The position numbers and the translations under genes were made by a program. Source: Acanthococcus lagerstroemiae (Eukaryota; Arthropoda; Insecta; Hemiptera; Eriococcidae). From it: a stretch of DNA of 64,000 nucleotides. Shown piece after piece: positions 54,350 through 61,839 of this stretch; within the stretch, counting starts at the first letter, position 1; every line of letters starts with the position of its first letter. The stretch covers positions 11,408,001 to 11,472,000 of the forward strand of contig CM063106.1 in assembly GCA_031841125.1 (NCBI GenBank), read 5' to 3'. Under the pieces are notes generated by a model. The model worked only from the letters and a program-made list of their open reading frames with translations, was not told the origin of the DNA and made no database searches.

Positions 54350-56250
54350 AGTTGTTATCCTTCTCAAACTGATATTTTCAGGACCGCGAATCCATCCCCG
54401 CGGTCTTTTCTCTTTTCTCCCTTCCTCTTCCCCTTCAGGCTTCACGGATGGCTGATTTTCAGTTATTTCAATTCTGTTCCAATTTCCACATTTTTTATGT
54501 ATGAATATGGTTTATTTTGGTTCACTTTACGTTCATTTCTGGAGTGAATGGAAAAGGCTAAGGTATACTTTCGGAGACAGAAAGACATATTTCAAAAAGA
54601 AGAAATCGTTTTTCGTATATTTTTTGTGAACGTAGAATTTTGGAGAAATTATTACTCGTAGGAAAATGGTTCATTTGCCGCCACTTAGGCCACTTTTTCA
54701 TTCATGTGACACGCGTGTTTCATCGAATACAAGCATCAAACTCAAAAATATTTCCGTTGACTTTTATTCTTTGCCAAACAGTAAACGGTATATAAAATCA
54801 TTTACAATTACTTTCCTGTAGGAAACTTTGAGGCTCCCTGAACCACCATTCAACATTTTCGCCAGAATTTTTCAAAACGTATTATCATCATTTATCAATT
54901 CTCAGGCGAGGAGGGGGCATTTAAATAATCGACATTCTTATAAACACACTTTAGCGGGAGCATTTTTATTTTTATTTTTTTTCAATAACGAAATGATATG
55001 AAATACCGAAATTTTCCAAGTTATAATTAGGAACATGTTGAGATCGGCAAGCAAACAAAAAAAAGTTTTCACTTTTCAAATGTTGCTAATCAATAAGATC
55101 AAAAGGTAAGGAATTTGAAAAAAAGAACTTTTGTTCTTTATTACAATTTACTCGTACTTGAACAAAATTGCCAAAATGTCTCTGGCTGGTACCCCCTTTC
55201 CCTCTCATTATCCTACGTACGTAACACCCCTTCATCAAGATACCAGATTAGTGGTAAATTTATATCTTTTACAAAATGTGGAACCTTGAAATGAAGACAT
55301 CAGTATTAGTCTGAAGAAAGAAAGTGATTTGAAATGCAGAAAGAGATCTATAATGACTAAATGAATTCCTGGCCCGATCGATTGCGAACATTTTCTGAAA
55401 AATAAATTTCGTTCATTAGACCCTTTATTTTGATTCCAAACCACTATTTATTCTTTTTTTTCCCTTACTAGTTCATGAAACTACTTGAGCTACAAACTTG
55501 AATGCGATAAGATAATATTTCTTACTCATTTGAACCATGAATGGCATTGTCAGCTCGAAATGTCAGTAATGAAAAATCGCCAACTTGGGGGCTTCGCAGC
55601 ATTCCTAATTGGAGTTAGAGGCACCTTGCTTGAGAACCACTACATCTGTTTACTCGGCATTGTTGGCTATAAACCTTACATGTAAGTTCGGCGTTGAAGG
55701 CTGTCAGCGGACATGATTTCTTCAAAATCTGCCTTCACCCCCCCTCCCCCGCAAAATCGGAGATGACAGTGAAGATACTGAGTTTGGTACTCTTCGGTTT
55801 TTTAAGAAGCGAGGAAGACGTGAGTGTTGTCCAATGGAGAATAAGTCGCGAAGTGGAAAGAAATGAGTGGTCCCCCAGTCACTAACAGAACTCAAGAAAC
55901 TTCCTCTGGATCCCGTTTCCCTCCTCGTGCCCATATTTCGCATGTACAACAACGAAACAGCGCAGTTTCGTAAACGTGAAAACGTAGTATACATTCAACG
56001 GATATATCTTAATCCGTGTAGCTGACATCGACTATTGCGTCAAGAAACCTAACTCTCAGAAAAATGACAAACACACCCTCGAAAATTGTGCCCTACGTCA
56101 CCGAGTAAGAATAATCCCCTGACGACCGTATAAACCCATCGAGCCACCATGTAATATCAATTTACCTCGCGGCTACTTTCCTAAATACGTACTCGCAATA
56201 ACTCGCTGTTTATCATTCCGAAAAATCGGTTTACCCATTCGTCTCGGGTA
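54350..56250. other. gene-free spacer before PolB
   Basis: About 1.9 kb of AT-rich sequence with short unrelated ORFs. In an otherwise compact element this gap is out of character and may be inserted sequence that displaced the PolB promoter and N-terminus. I could not find its ends. Confidence 0.45.
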
Positions 56251-56320
56251 GAAGCACCAAAACGAGACGGAAAAAAAATGGAACAACTACCAAGAAAGTC
56301 TGAAATGTAGAATTTTTCGT

Positions 56321-58768
56321 ATGCGAGAAATTGTAGTGAACCCAGACTGTACTTATACCGAGAAGTACATTTTCTTTGACTACGAAACTGACCAGTCTTC
56401 AGGTGTCCACGTTCCAAACATGATTATTGCCCACGATTTTGAAGGGAATGTGTACAGGTCCGATACAAACGACGAGTTTTGTTCGTGGCTCATCGACCGT
56501 TCTCATAAGGGTTATACAGCAATCGCGCACTATGCGAAAGGTTACGACACACATTTCATCCTCCAATACTGCGTGAAGAACAGTATTCGCCCGTATACAG
56601 TGTACAATGGCTCTAAAATTATGCTCTTAGAAATAAATCACTTGAAATTGAAAATTATAGACTCGCATAACTTTCTACAAATTCCTCTCTCGAAATTCCC
56701 CTCTACTTTTGGTCTTGACGAGTTAAAGAAGGGTCACTTTCCACATCTCGCAAATACCAGCGCCAATGCAACGTATGTTGGTCCCCTTCTGTCGAAAGAG
56801 ATGTACTGTTACGAGACTATGATGCCGGATCAGCAAAAGGAGTTTGACAAATGGTATGAGGAAAGAGTGTCTGAAAACTATGTGTTTGACATGGCTAAAG
56901 AGTTGTACGAGTATTGTAACTCGGATGTGGACATACTACGTCGAGGTTGTTTACAGTTGCGTGCAGAGTTTCTCGAAACCAATAATATCGACTGTTTCCA
57001 GTATCTGACTCTCCCTTCAGTGTGTATGGCCATCTATCGCGCAAAGTACTTGGAGAAAGACAAGTTAGCCGTGTTTGAAGCGGAAAAGAAGGATCAGTAC
57101 TCGAAAATTAGTATTTCGTGGTTCGAGTCTATCAAAAGTGACATTCAGACCGCAACGTTTGGCGGGGAACAAAAAATTCTAGGTAGTAAAGTTGATGGCT
57201 ATGATGATTCTACTAAGACCTGTTATCAGTTCCACGGCTGTTACTGGCACGGATGTGACAGTTGTTATCATCCTGACAGTGTAAACAAGGTCACCAATCA
57301 GAAATTTGGTGATTTGTTGCAGAAAACTAGAGATCGTACCGCTCAACTCGAGGCTGCTGGCTATAACGTGGTTGAAATGAAAGAGTGTGTCTGGCGTAAA
57401 TCCCCTCTGTATAGAAAGTTTAAAAATGCTGGCAGTCCGCTAGTAACCCCGCTTAACCCGCGCGAGGCATTCTTTGGTGGACGTACTGAAGCGTTCAAAC
57501 TTAAGGCTTCTTGTTCTGGTGCCGGTAATGATAAAATTAAGTATATCGATGTATGTTCGTTGTACCCGACGGTAATGTATTACGACGAATACCCGGTAGG
57601 ACACCCAGAAAAAATTTTCAAACCTCAAACATTTAATCCTGACTGGTTTGGCGTAATCAAGTGTAAAGTTGTCGCGCCACAAAATCTGTACCTCCCGGTC
57701 TTGCCTGTACGAGTCCAACTTCGAAAAAATGAAAAATTATTGTTCCCTCTGTGTCTAGAGTGTGCAAAATGTAATTCAGCAAGTTGCGACCACACGGAAT
57801 CTGAACGTGCATTCACCGGTACGTGGTCTACTGTTGAAATGAACACTGCTATCGCAAAGGGTTACAAGATTTTGGAAATTTACGAAGTGTGGAACTTTGA
57901 AAAATCGCGAGAATTATGGCGTGGCTACATTGAAGACTTTATGAAAATAAAGTTGGAAACAAGCCCCCATAGTTTTGCGACAAACGAGGAGTACGCGCGA
58001 GACATTGAATTGAAGATGGGTATTAAGATAGACCCGGCTAAAGTCGCTCCCAACCCCGCTAAAAGACAACTGGCGAAACTCTGTTTAAACTCTCTGTACG
58101 GTAAGTTTGCCCAAAGACTGAACTTGACTCAGACCGAGTTTGTCACCGACCCGCTCAGATTCTATGAAATCTTACTCGATGATCGTTTGATCGATGTGAA
58201 TGTATTTTACATTTCAGACGAAATGATTCATGTAAATTTCAAATTCAAGGATGAATGGGTTGAGAATAACTACAATACCAACATCCTTGTAGGTGTCTTC
58301 ACGACTGCAAACGCCCGACTCAGACTGTACGACCAATTGTCGAAACTGGATAAGAACGTGTTGTACTGCGACACAGACTCGATAATTTACCGCGACAACG
58401 GACAGAATAGTGTAAAGACTGGTGACTGTCTCGGTGAGTGGACCGATGAGCTGGGTGGTGGTTACATCACCAGGTTCCTCTCCACTGGACCCAAGTCTTA
58501 CTATTACGTGACTAATAAGGGTAAAGAGGTTATGAAAGTAAAAGGCTTCAGACTACACACGAAAAATCTTAAAGATTTGAACGCGAAATCGATGGAGGAA
58601 ATAATTGACGGTGACTGTGTCGACATTGAGACTCACAACAGAGCGTTTAAACGAGACCCACACACCAAACAAATTGTAAACATTGACGAGAAAAAGACTT
58701 TCCGTTTCGGCTTTGATAAACGTACTATTGGTACAGAATTTGATACTTTCCCTTATGGGTATAAATAG
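56321..58768 (+). CDS. polB: protein-primed-type family B DNA polymerase (Polinton-like PolB)
   Basis: Replicative polymerase of the element, 815 residues from ATG 56,321. Exonuclease motifs: Exo I FDYET (D20, E22), Exo II AHYAKGYD (D76; Tyr where Asn is usual), Exo III YCNSD (Y198, D202). Polymerase motifs: A DVCSLYP (D410), B KLCLNSLYG (K586, Y593), C YCDTDS (D684, D686). All catalytic acids are present. Polinton polymerases usually carry several hundred residues before Exo I, but here Exo I starts at residue 17. The frame stays open upstream only to 56,252 without another ATG, so the N-terminus is probably lost or encoded elsewhere. No TATA box of the element type was found upstream. The ATPase ORF follows after 27 nt. 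Confidence 0.95.
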   Translation: MREIVVNPDCTYTEKYIFFDYETDQSSGVHVPNMIIAHDFEGNVYRSDTNDEFCSWLIDRSHKGYTAIAHYAKGYDTHFILQYCVKNSIRPYTVYNGSKIMLLEINHLKLKIIDSHNFLQIPLSKFPSTFGLDELKKGHFPHLANTSANATYVGPLLSKEMYCYETMMPDQQKEFDKWYEERVSENYVFDMAKELYEYCNSDVDILRRGCLQLRAEFLETNNIDCFQYLTLPSVCMAIYRAKYLEKDKLAVFEAEKKDQYSKISISWFESIKSDIQTATFGGEQKILGSKVDGYDDSTKTCYQFHGCYWHGCDSCYHPDSVNKVTNQKFGDLLQKTRDRTAQLEAAGYNVVEMKECVWRKSPLYRKFKNAGSPLVTPLNPREAFFGGRTEAFKLKASCSGAGNDKIKYIDVCSLYPTVMYYDEYPVGHPEKIFKPQTFNPDWFGVIKCKVVAPQNLYLPVLPVRVQLRKNEKLLFPLCLECAKCNSASCDHTESERAFTGTWSTVEMNTAIAKGYKILEIYEVWNFEKSRELWRGYIEDFMKIKLETSPHSFATNEEYARDIELKMGIKIDPAKVAPNPAKRQLAKLCLNSLYGKFAQRLNLTQTEFVTDPLRFYEILLDDRLIDVNVFYISDEMIHVNFKFKDEWVENNYNTNILVGVFTTANARLRLYDQLSKLDKNVLYCDTDSIIYRDNGQNSVKTGDCLGEWTDELGGGYITRFLSTGPKSYYYVTNKGKEVMKVKGFRLHTKNLKDLNAKSMEEIIDGDCVDIETHNRAFKRDPHTKQIVNIDEKKTFRFGFDKRTIGTEFDTFPYGYK
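58760..58767 (+). promoter_or_regulatory. possible TATA box for the ATPase gene inside the PolB C-terminus
   Basis: TATAAATA overlaps the last PolB codons (GGG TAT AAA TAG). The ATPase ATG lies 36 nt downstream. The element's 32-nt spacing would put the start site about 4 nt before the ATG, without a good initiator. Positional coincidence is possible. Confidence 0.35.
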
Positions 58769-58795
58769 ACTGTCTGACTGTGTATCCAAATAAAG

Positions 58796-59485
58796 ATGAC
58801 TACGCGAAAACTGAAAAACGGTATAAGTGTAATCAACTTTGATAATAATCGACCAAAACGTAGAAAGAACGATATCTTTCCCGACGTTCTGAGATGCGGA
58901 ATCTTTGGCCCGTCTGGGTCAGGAAAATCGAACCTACTCTTAACAATACTGCTTCATGTTAGACCATTTAAAAACTTGTACCTATGCGCAAAAACAAACT
59001 ACCAAGAAAAATATCAAACATTATCGGATCTAGTTCGTAGACATAATCAGGAGAGAAAAAGTAAAAAGAGCATCATCAATTATCATACTGTACAGGTAGA
59101 TACACTCCCAGAACCGGAAGAGGTTCCTGTAGGCTCTGTTATAATTTTTGACGATGTATTAACTGAAAACCAGGATAGAATTGCAAATTTTTTCCTTCGC
59201 GGGCGACATCGTGAGATCTCTTCCATCTATCTGAGCCAAGCATACACAAAAATTCCCAAGAAATCGGGTATTCGTGAGAATTTCAACTACCTAATTCTGT
59301 TCCGTCAAGACGGTGTCAATTTACGACAGATATACGGCGAGTATGTAACAGATGTATCGTTTGAACGTTTTAAATCAATGTGTAACGAGTGTTGGCGAGA
59401 ACCATACAGCTTCCTGGTCATAGATGTGGAGAGTGAAACCTATAAATACAAGAAGAGATTTGATTTTGGGATAAATGGCTCCTGA
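58796..59485 (+). CDS. A32/FtsK-HerA-like packaging ATPase
   Basis: 229 residues. Walker A GPSGSGKS (residues 38-45), Walker B VIIFDD (115-120), and a downstream SQAY sensor-like segment followed by RQDGVNLRQIYGEYV and CNECWREPYSFLVIDVES, a layout known from Polinton/adintovirus-type packaging ATPases in animal genomes. Expected role: pumping the element's DNA into a capsid. It starts 27 nt after PolB and overlaps the next ORF by 11 nt, a virus-like arrangement. It is intact and shows no stop or frameshift, which is notable because no capsid gene is visible in the window. Confidence 0.9.
   Translation: MTTRKLKNGISVINFDNNRPKRRKNDIFPDVLRCGIFGPSGSGKSNLLLTILLHVRPFKNLYLCAKTNYQEKYQTLSDLVRRHNQERKSKKSIINYHTVQVDTLPEPEEVPVGSVIIFDDVLTENQDRIANFFLRGRHREISSIYLSQAYTKIPKKSGIRENFNYLILFRQDGVNLRQIYGEYVTDVSFERFKSMCNECWREPYSFLVIDVESETYKYKKRFDFGINGS
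59441..59448 (+). promoter_or_regulatory. possible TATA box for the FLYWCH gene inside the ATPase C-terminus
   Basis: TATAAATA is read as part of the ATPase sequence (codons for TYKYK). The FLYWCH ATG is 34 nt downstream. Same arrangement as at 58,760. Confidence 0.35.
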
Positions 59486-59789
59486 AATACAGAATGTGTT
59501 GACTACGGTCGATTTAGACTGTCTGCTTGATTTGAGTTATATTGCTAAAAATGCTGCAAATGTGGTGTATAACCCGACAATTTTCAACGGTCTCACAATG
59601 CGGTTACGAAATCCTGGTTATATTTATCTCCACTCACGAAGTATAAAAGGTAAAACATACTGGGACTGTCAAAAACGACGTAGAGGTAAATGTAAGGCAC
59701 ATGTAATAACCAAGAATTCTATAAATGGAGAAGAAGTTACTGTACTTAAAGGTCCAGCTCAATTAGAACACACACATCTACCAAACTGA
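59475..59789 (+). CDS. FLYWCH zinc-finger protein
   Basis: 104 residues from ATG 59,475, overlapping the ATPase stop. The C-terminal two thirds fit a FLYWCH finger: an N-terminal hydrophobic lead (YIYLHSRSIKGKTYWDC), zinc ligands C65 and C73 (CQKRRRGKC), then KAHVIT and the terminal H99-x-H101. FLYWCH fingers occur in chromatin proteins and MULE-type transposases and bind DNA or protein; in this element a regulatory or DNA-binding role is likely but unproven. After the TGA at 59,787-59,789 the same frame stays open through a VPNN repeat and the C' motif to 59,985, so a longer ancestral or readthrough product is possible. Confidence 0.8.
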   Translation: MAPEIQNVLTTVDLDCLLDLSYIAKNAANVVYNPTIFNGLTMRLRNPGYIYLHSRSIKGKTYWDCQKRRRGKCKAHVITKNSINGEEVTVLKGPAQLEHTHLPN

Positions 59790-59985
59790 GTCACGAACCT
59801 CCAGTATAATATTGTCCCGAATAATGTCCCGAATAATGTCCCGAATAATGTCCCGAATATTGTCCCGAATAATGTCCCGAATACACATTGTTGTAGATTC
59901 GAGCGGCGAATTAAACATACTGGGAAGATTTTAGCACCAATTTTACATAAAATACATCGCGATAGAAGATTACTAATTGGTTGAG
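59790..59985 (+). other. C' segment: open frame with VPNN repeat and RRIKHTGKILAPILH motif
   Basis: In frame with the preceding FLYWCH ORF but after its stop, with no ATG. It encodes VPNN repeats and then RRIKHTGKILAPILH and HRDRR before a stop at 59,983-59,985. The motif is identical to that of gene C, and the underlying DNA (59,908-59,948) matches gene C's (52,165-52,205, reverse complement) at 40 of 41 positions. It may be a remnant of a second C gene, or a cassette fused to the FLYWCH protein in an ancestor. Confidence 0.6.
59814..59884. repeat. 12-bp tandem repeat GTCCCGAATAAT, six copies
   Basis: Six consecutive units (one with ATT in place of AAT). In the frame that continues from the FLYWCH ORF it reads VPNN repeats; other frames are open too because the unit is a multiple of three. 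Confidence 0.9.
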
Positions 59986-60263
59986 TATTGAAGACTACAT
60001 TGTTCTATGTACAAACATCCGAGTTGTATAGACGAGAAATTATAAATCAAAAAGGGTATAATGAGTTGACTTATAGCTATGTGAGTGTACGGATAACTGC
60101 TCTCTTATGCTTTGTGTTTCTGTAGTGTGTTATAAGAAACTAAAATTCTGTGAAAGAAATACACAGTACATAGGTAAACACAGTCCCATGATCAGCAATA
60201 AAGGAAGATACGTCAATAAGATGGTGGGGGCATGGTATAGGGATAGATTGATCTCTGAAAAAG

Positions 60264-60271
60264 TATAAATA
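60264..60271 (+). promoter_or_regulatory. TATA box of SAP2 (initiator A at 60,296)
   Basis: ATCTCTGAAAAAGTATAAATA, nearly the same as the SAP1 promoter. TCACTCTTGCTGT has its A at 60,296, 32 nt from the TATA start. Confidence 0.8.
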
Positions 60272-60343
60272 TAGGTAGCTCTACCTAGTATAATCACTCT
60301 TGCTGTGCTTGTCATAGTGAACACATGTGTATGTTGCTTAACA

Positions 60344-60863
60344 ATGTCTCAAGATACAACACGAGTTGATATTGATAGCACCCAGTCTCTTAGTATGAAA
60401 AAAAATAATCAAATTGAACAAGTCTCAGAAATATGTCAGGAACCAGATAGTCCCCCCGGGTGATAGGCAGTATGGTACGTATCAAGAACATCTTTATCGA
60501 GATACAAGGAAATTACGAGTAAAGAATCTGAAAGATACGGCACGAGAATTAAAAATCCCTAGTTTTAGTAAAATGCGTAAAGCAGAATTAATTACTGCTA
60601 TCGAACAACGTGTATTACGGCATAAGCCGGAGAATATGACAGAGTTTGTTGACAAATTAAATCTATGTGCGAATGGGGTTATTACAGAATATGTTACAGA
60701 TGATTGTAGATATACCGAGATTTTATTCGATGAGAATTTAAAAGATGTAAACTTCTACTACTTAGCTAAGGGTATTACTCAGGCCTGTTACAAATTTACA
60801 GATTCCTATATAGCTGAGAAGTACGGTTTTGATGAATTTTTCTTATTACCAGAAGTTGTATAA
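60344..60863 (+). pseudogene. SAP2: SAP-domain protein, split by a one-base frameshift
   Basis: The first ATG after the promoter (60,344) opens a frame that stops at 60,461-60,463. The SAP-coding frame runs on to 60,863 but has no ATG before the domain. The two frames meet at the run of six C and three G (60,452-60,460); an extra base there explains the break. The SAP module is LRVKNLKDTARELKIPSF followed by MRKAELITAIEQRV, then about 80 residues with no known domain (FVDKLNLCANGVITEYV, IAEKYGFDEFFLLPEVV). Likely a DNA-binding accessory protein. Whether the shift is a mutation, a sequencing error in the homopolymer or a programmed +1 shift cannot be told here. Confidence 0.65.
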
Positions 60864-61063
60864 TAAATGGTAAAAAATCACTGGTATCAACCACCTGGTG
60901 AGGATGTTTGGTGGTAAGTACTAGTATATTATTATAGTAGAAAAAAATCAAAAAAATCTAAGTCAGAAAAATTTATCGAGAGGCTATTGGTTGTAGAGAG
61001 CATATTAGTGACTACATACTCCATAGAAAGAATATTTGTAAATGAAGGCAATATGTAGATAGC

Positions 61064-61071
61064 TATAAATA
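61064..61071 (+). promoter_or_regulatory. TATA box of gene A' (initiator A at 61,096)
   Basis: GCTATAAATACGGG. The initiator TCATTCTTACTGT begins at 61,094, with its A 32 nt from the TATA start. It is the same initiator as gene B on the other flank. Confidence 0.8.
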
Positions 61072-61139
61072 CGGGTACTCTCAGACAGTCTCCTCATTCT
61101 TACTGTGGACTTCACAGTGTTCAGACGTGCTTGCTGATA

Positions 61140-61607
61140 ATGGATTCTCCTTGCTGTGAAATTCGTTCTACTACACCTTTTGTGAAGATCCAGAACTTGA
61201 GAGAACGTGTTTTGTATACAGTGAAAGAGATATTTTCGTTCAAGAGTAAGTGGAATGGTCAGGATCAGTATGCGTGCGTCTTGGATGATGTAAAAATTGT
61301 ACTCCCACCACGTTTCATTAAGGAATTCAATGATGAGAAAAAGTTGGCAGAGTTTCGCAAGTCTACTCATTTCTTAATGTACACAGGCATGCAGAAGGCT
61401 GAGAAAGGTGGATATGAGTTCCCTACAATTATTTTACCTCGGGCTACTCACGGAGGTTGTTTTTGTATTGAGTTGTGTCAAGAGTGCAAGTGTAGATTTT
61501 TTGATCTGAAATACACAGAACCTTGTATGTGCTTAATGCAGTATGGGGAAATTTATAATATGACCAACTATGTGGAAAAAAGTAAGTATCTAGCAGCGCG
61601 CGAGTGA
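61140..61607 (+). CDS. element gene A', paralogue of A with Cys-rich C-terminus
   Basis: 155 residues from ATG 61,140, the first ATG after the initiator. It shares with A the core FSFKSKWNGQDQYACVL, then LPPRFIKEFNDEKKL and FLMYTGM, suggesting the same small beta-rich fold. Unlike A it continues into a Cys-rich segment (CFCIELCQECKC, then CMC) that could bind zinc. The rightmost gene of the element, transcribed outward, mirroring A at the left edge. Intact reading frame. Function unknown; nucleic-acid binding is an inference. Confidence 0.75.
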   Translation: MDSPCCEIRSTTPFVKIQNLRERVLYTVKEIFSFKSKWNGQDQYACVLDDVKIVLPPRFIKEFNDEKKLAEFRKSTHFLMYTGMQKAEKGGYEFPTIILPRATHGGCFCIELCQECKCRFFDLKYTEPCMCLMQYGEIYNMTNYVEKSKYLAARE

Positions 61608-61608
61608 A

Positions 61609-61790
61609 TCTAAGTATAAGTGAAATAAAAAATTAAAAACCGTTACAAAAAAATTTCTAAGTATAAGTATAAATATTATTATAAGTCATAGCTAAAAAAT
61701 CTAAGTATAAGTGTAAATATTATTATGAAAATATTTCTAAGTCATAGTAAAACAAAAAAATCTAAGTATAAGTGTAAATATTATTATGTC
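61609..61790. repeat. iterated TCTAAGTATAAGT repeats
   Basis: TCTAAGTATAAGT occurs at 61,609, 61,656, 61,700 and 61,761. The last three are followed by (G/A)TAAATATTATTAT, with TCTAAGTCATAG variants between. It begins within the stop-codon region of A' and ends before a pure A/T run (61,790-61,840). Could be a terminal or replication-related array, or a simple AT-rich minisatellite. Confidence 0.65.
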
Positions 61791-61839
61791 ATATTTTATT
61801 TTTTAAAAAAATAAAATAAAATAAAATAAAAAATAAAAA

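Larger units (their letters stand above)
50946..61800. mobile_element. Polinton/adintovirus-like endogenous DNA virus element
   Basis: An 11-kb cluster of intronless, compact genes unlike the host gene beside it: A, B, C (minus), SAP1, PolB, ATPase, FLYWCH, C', SAP2, A' (plus). Protein-primed-type PolB plus an A32-like packaging ATPase is the replication and packaging pair of Polintons and adintoviruses. No integrase, protease, major or minor capsid ORF is present, no terminal inverted repeat or target duplication could be found by eye, and PolB seems N-terminally short. It may be a decayed copy, or a capsid-less lineage. The outer limits given are those of the gene cluster plus the repeat at 61,609-61,790, not proven ends. 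Confidence 0.75.
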
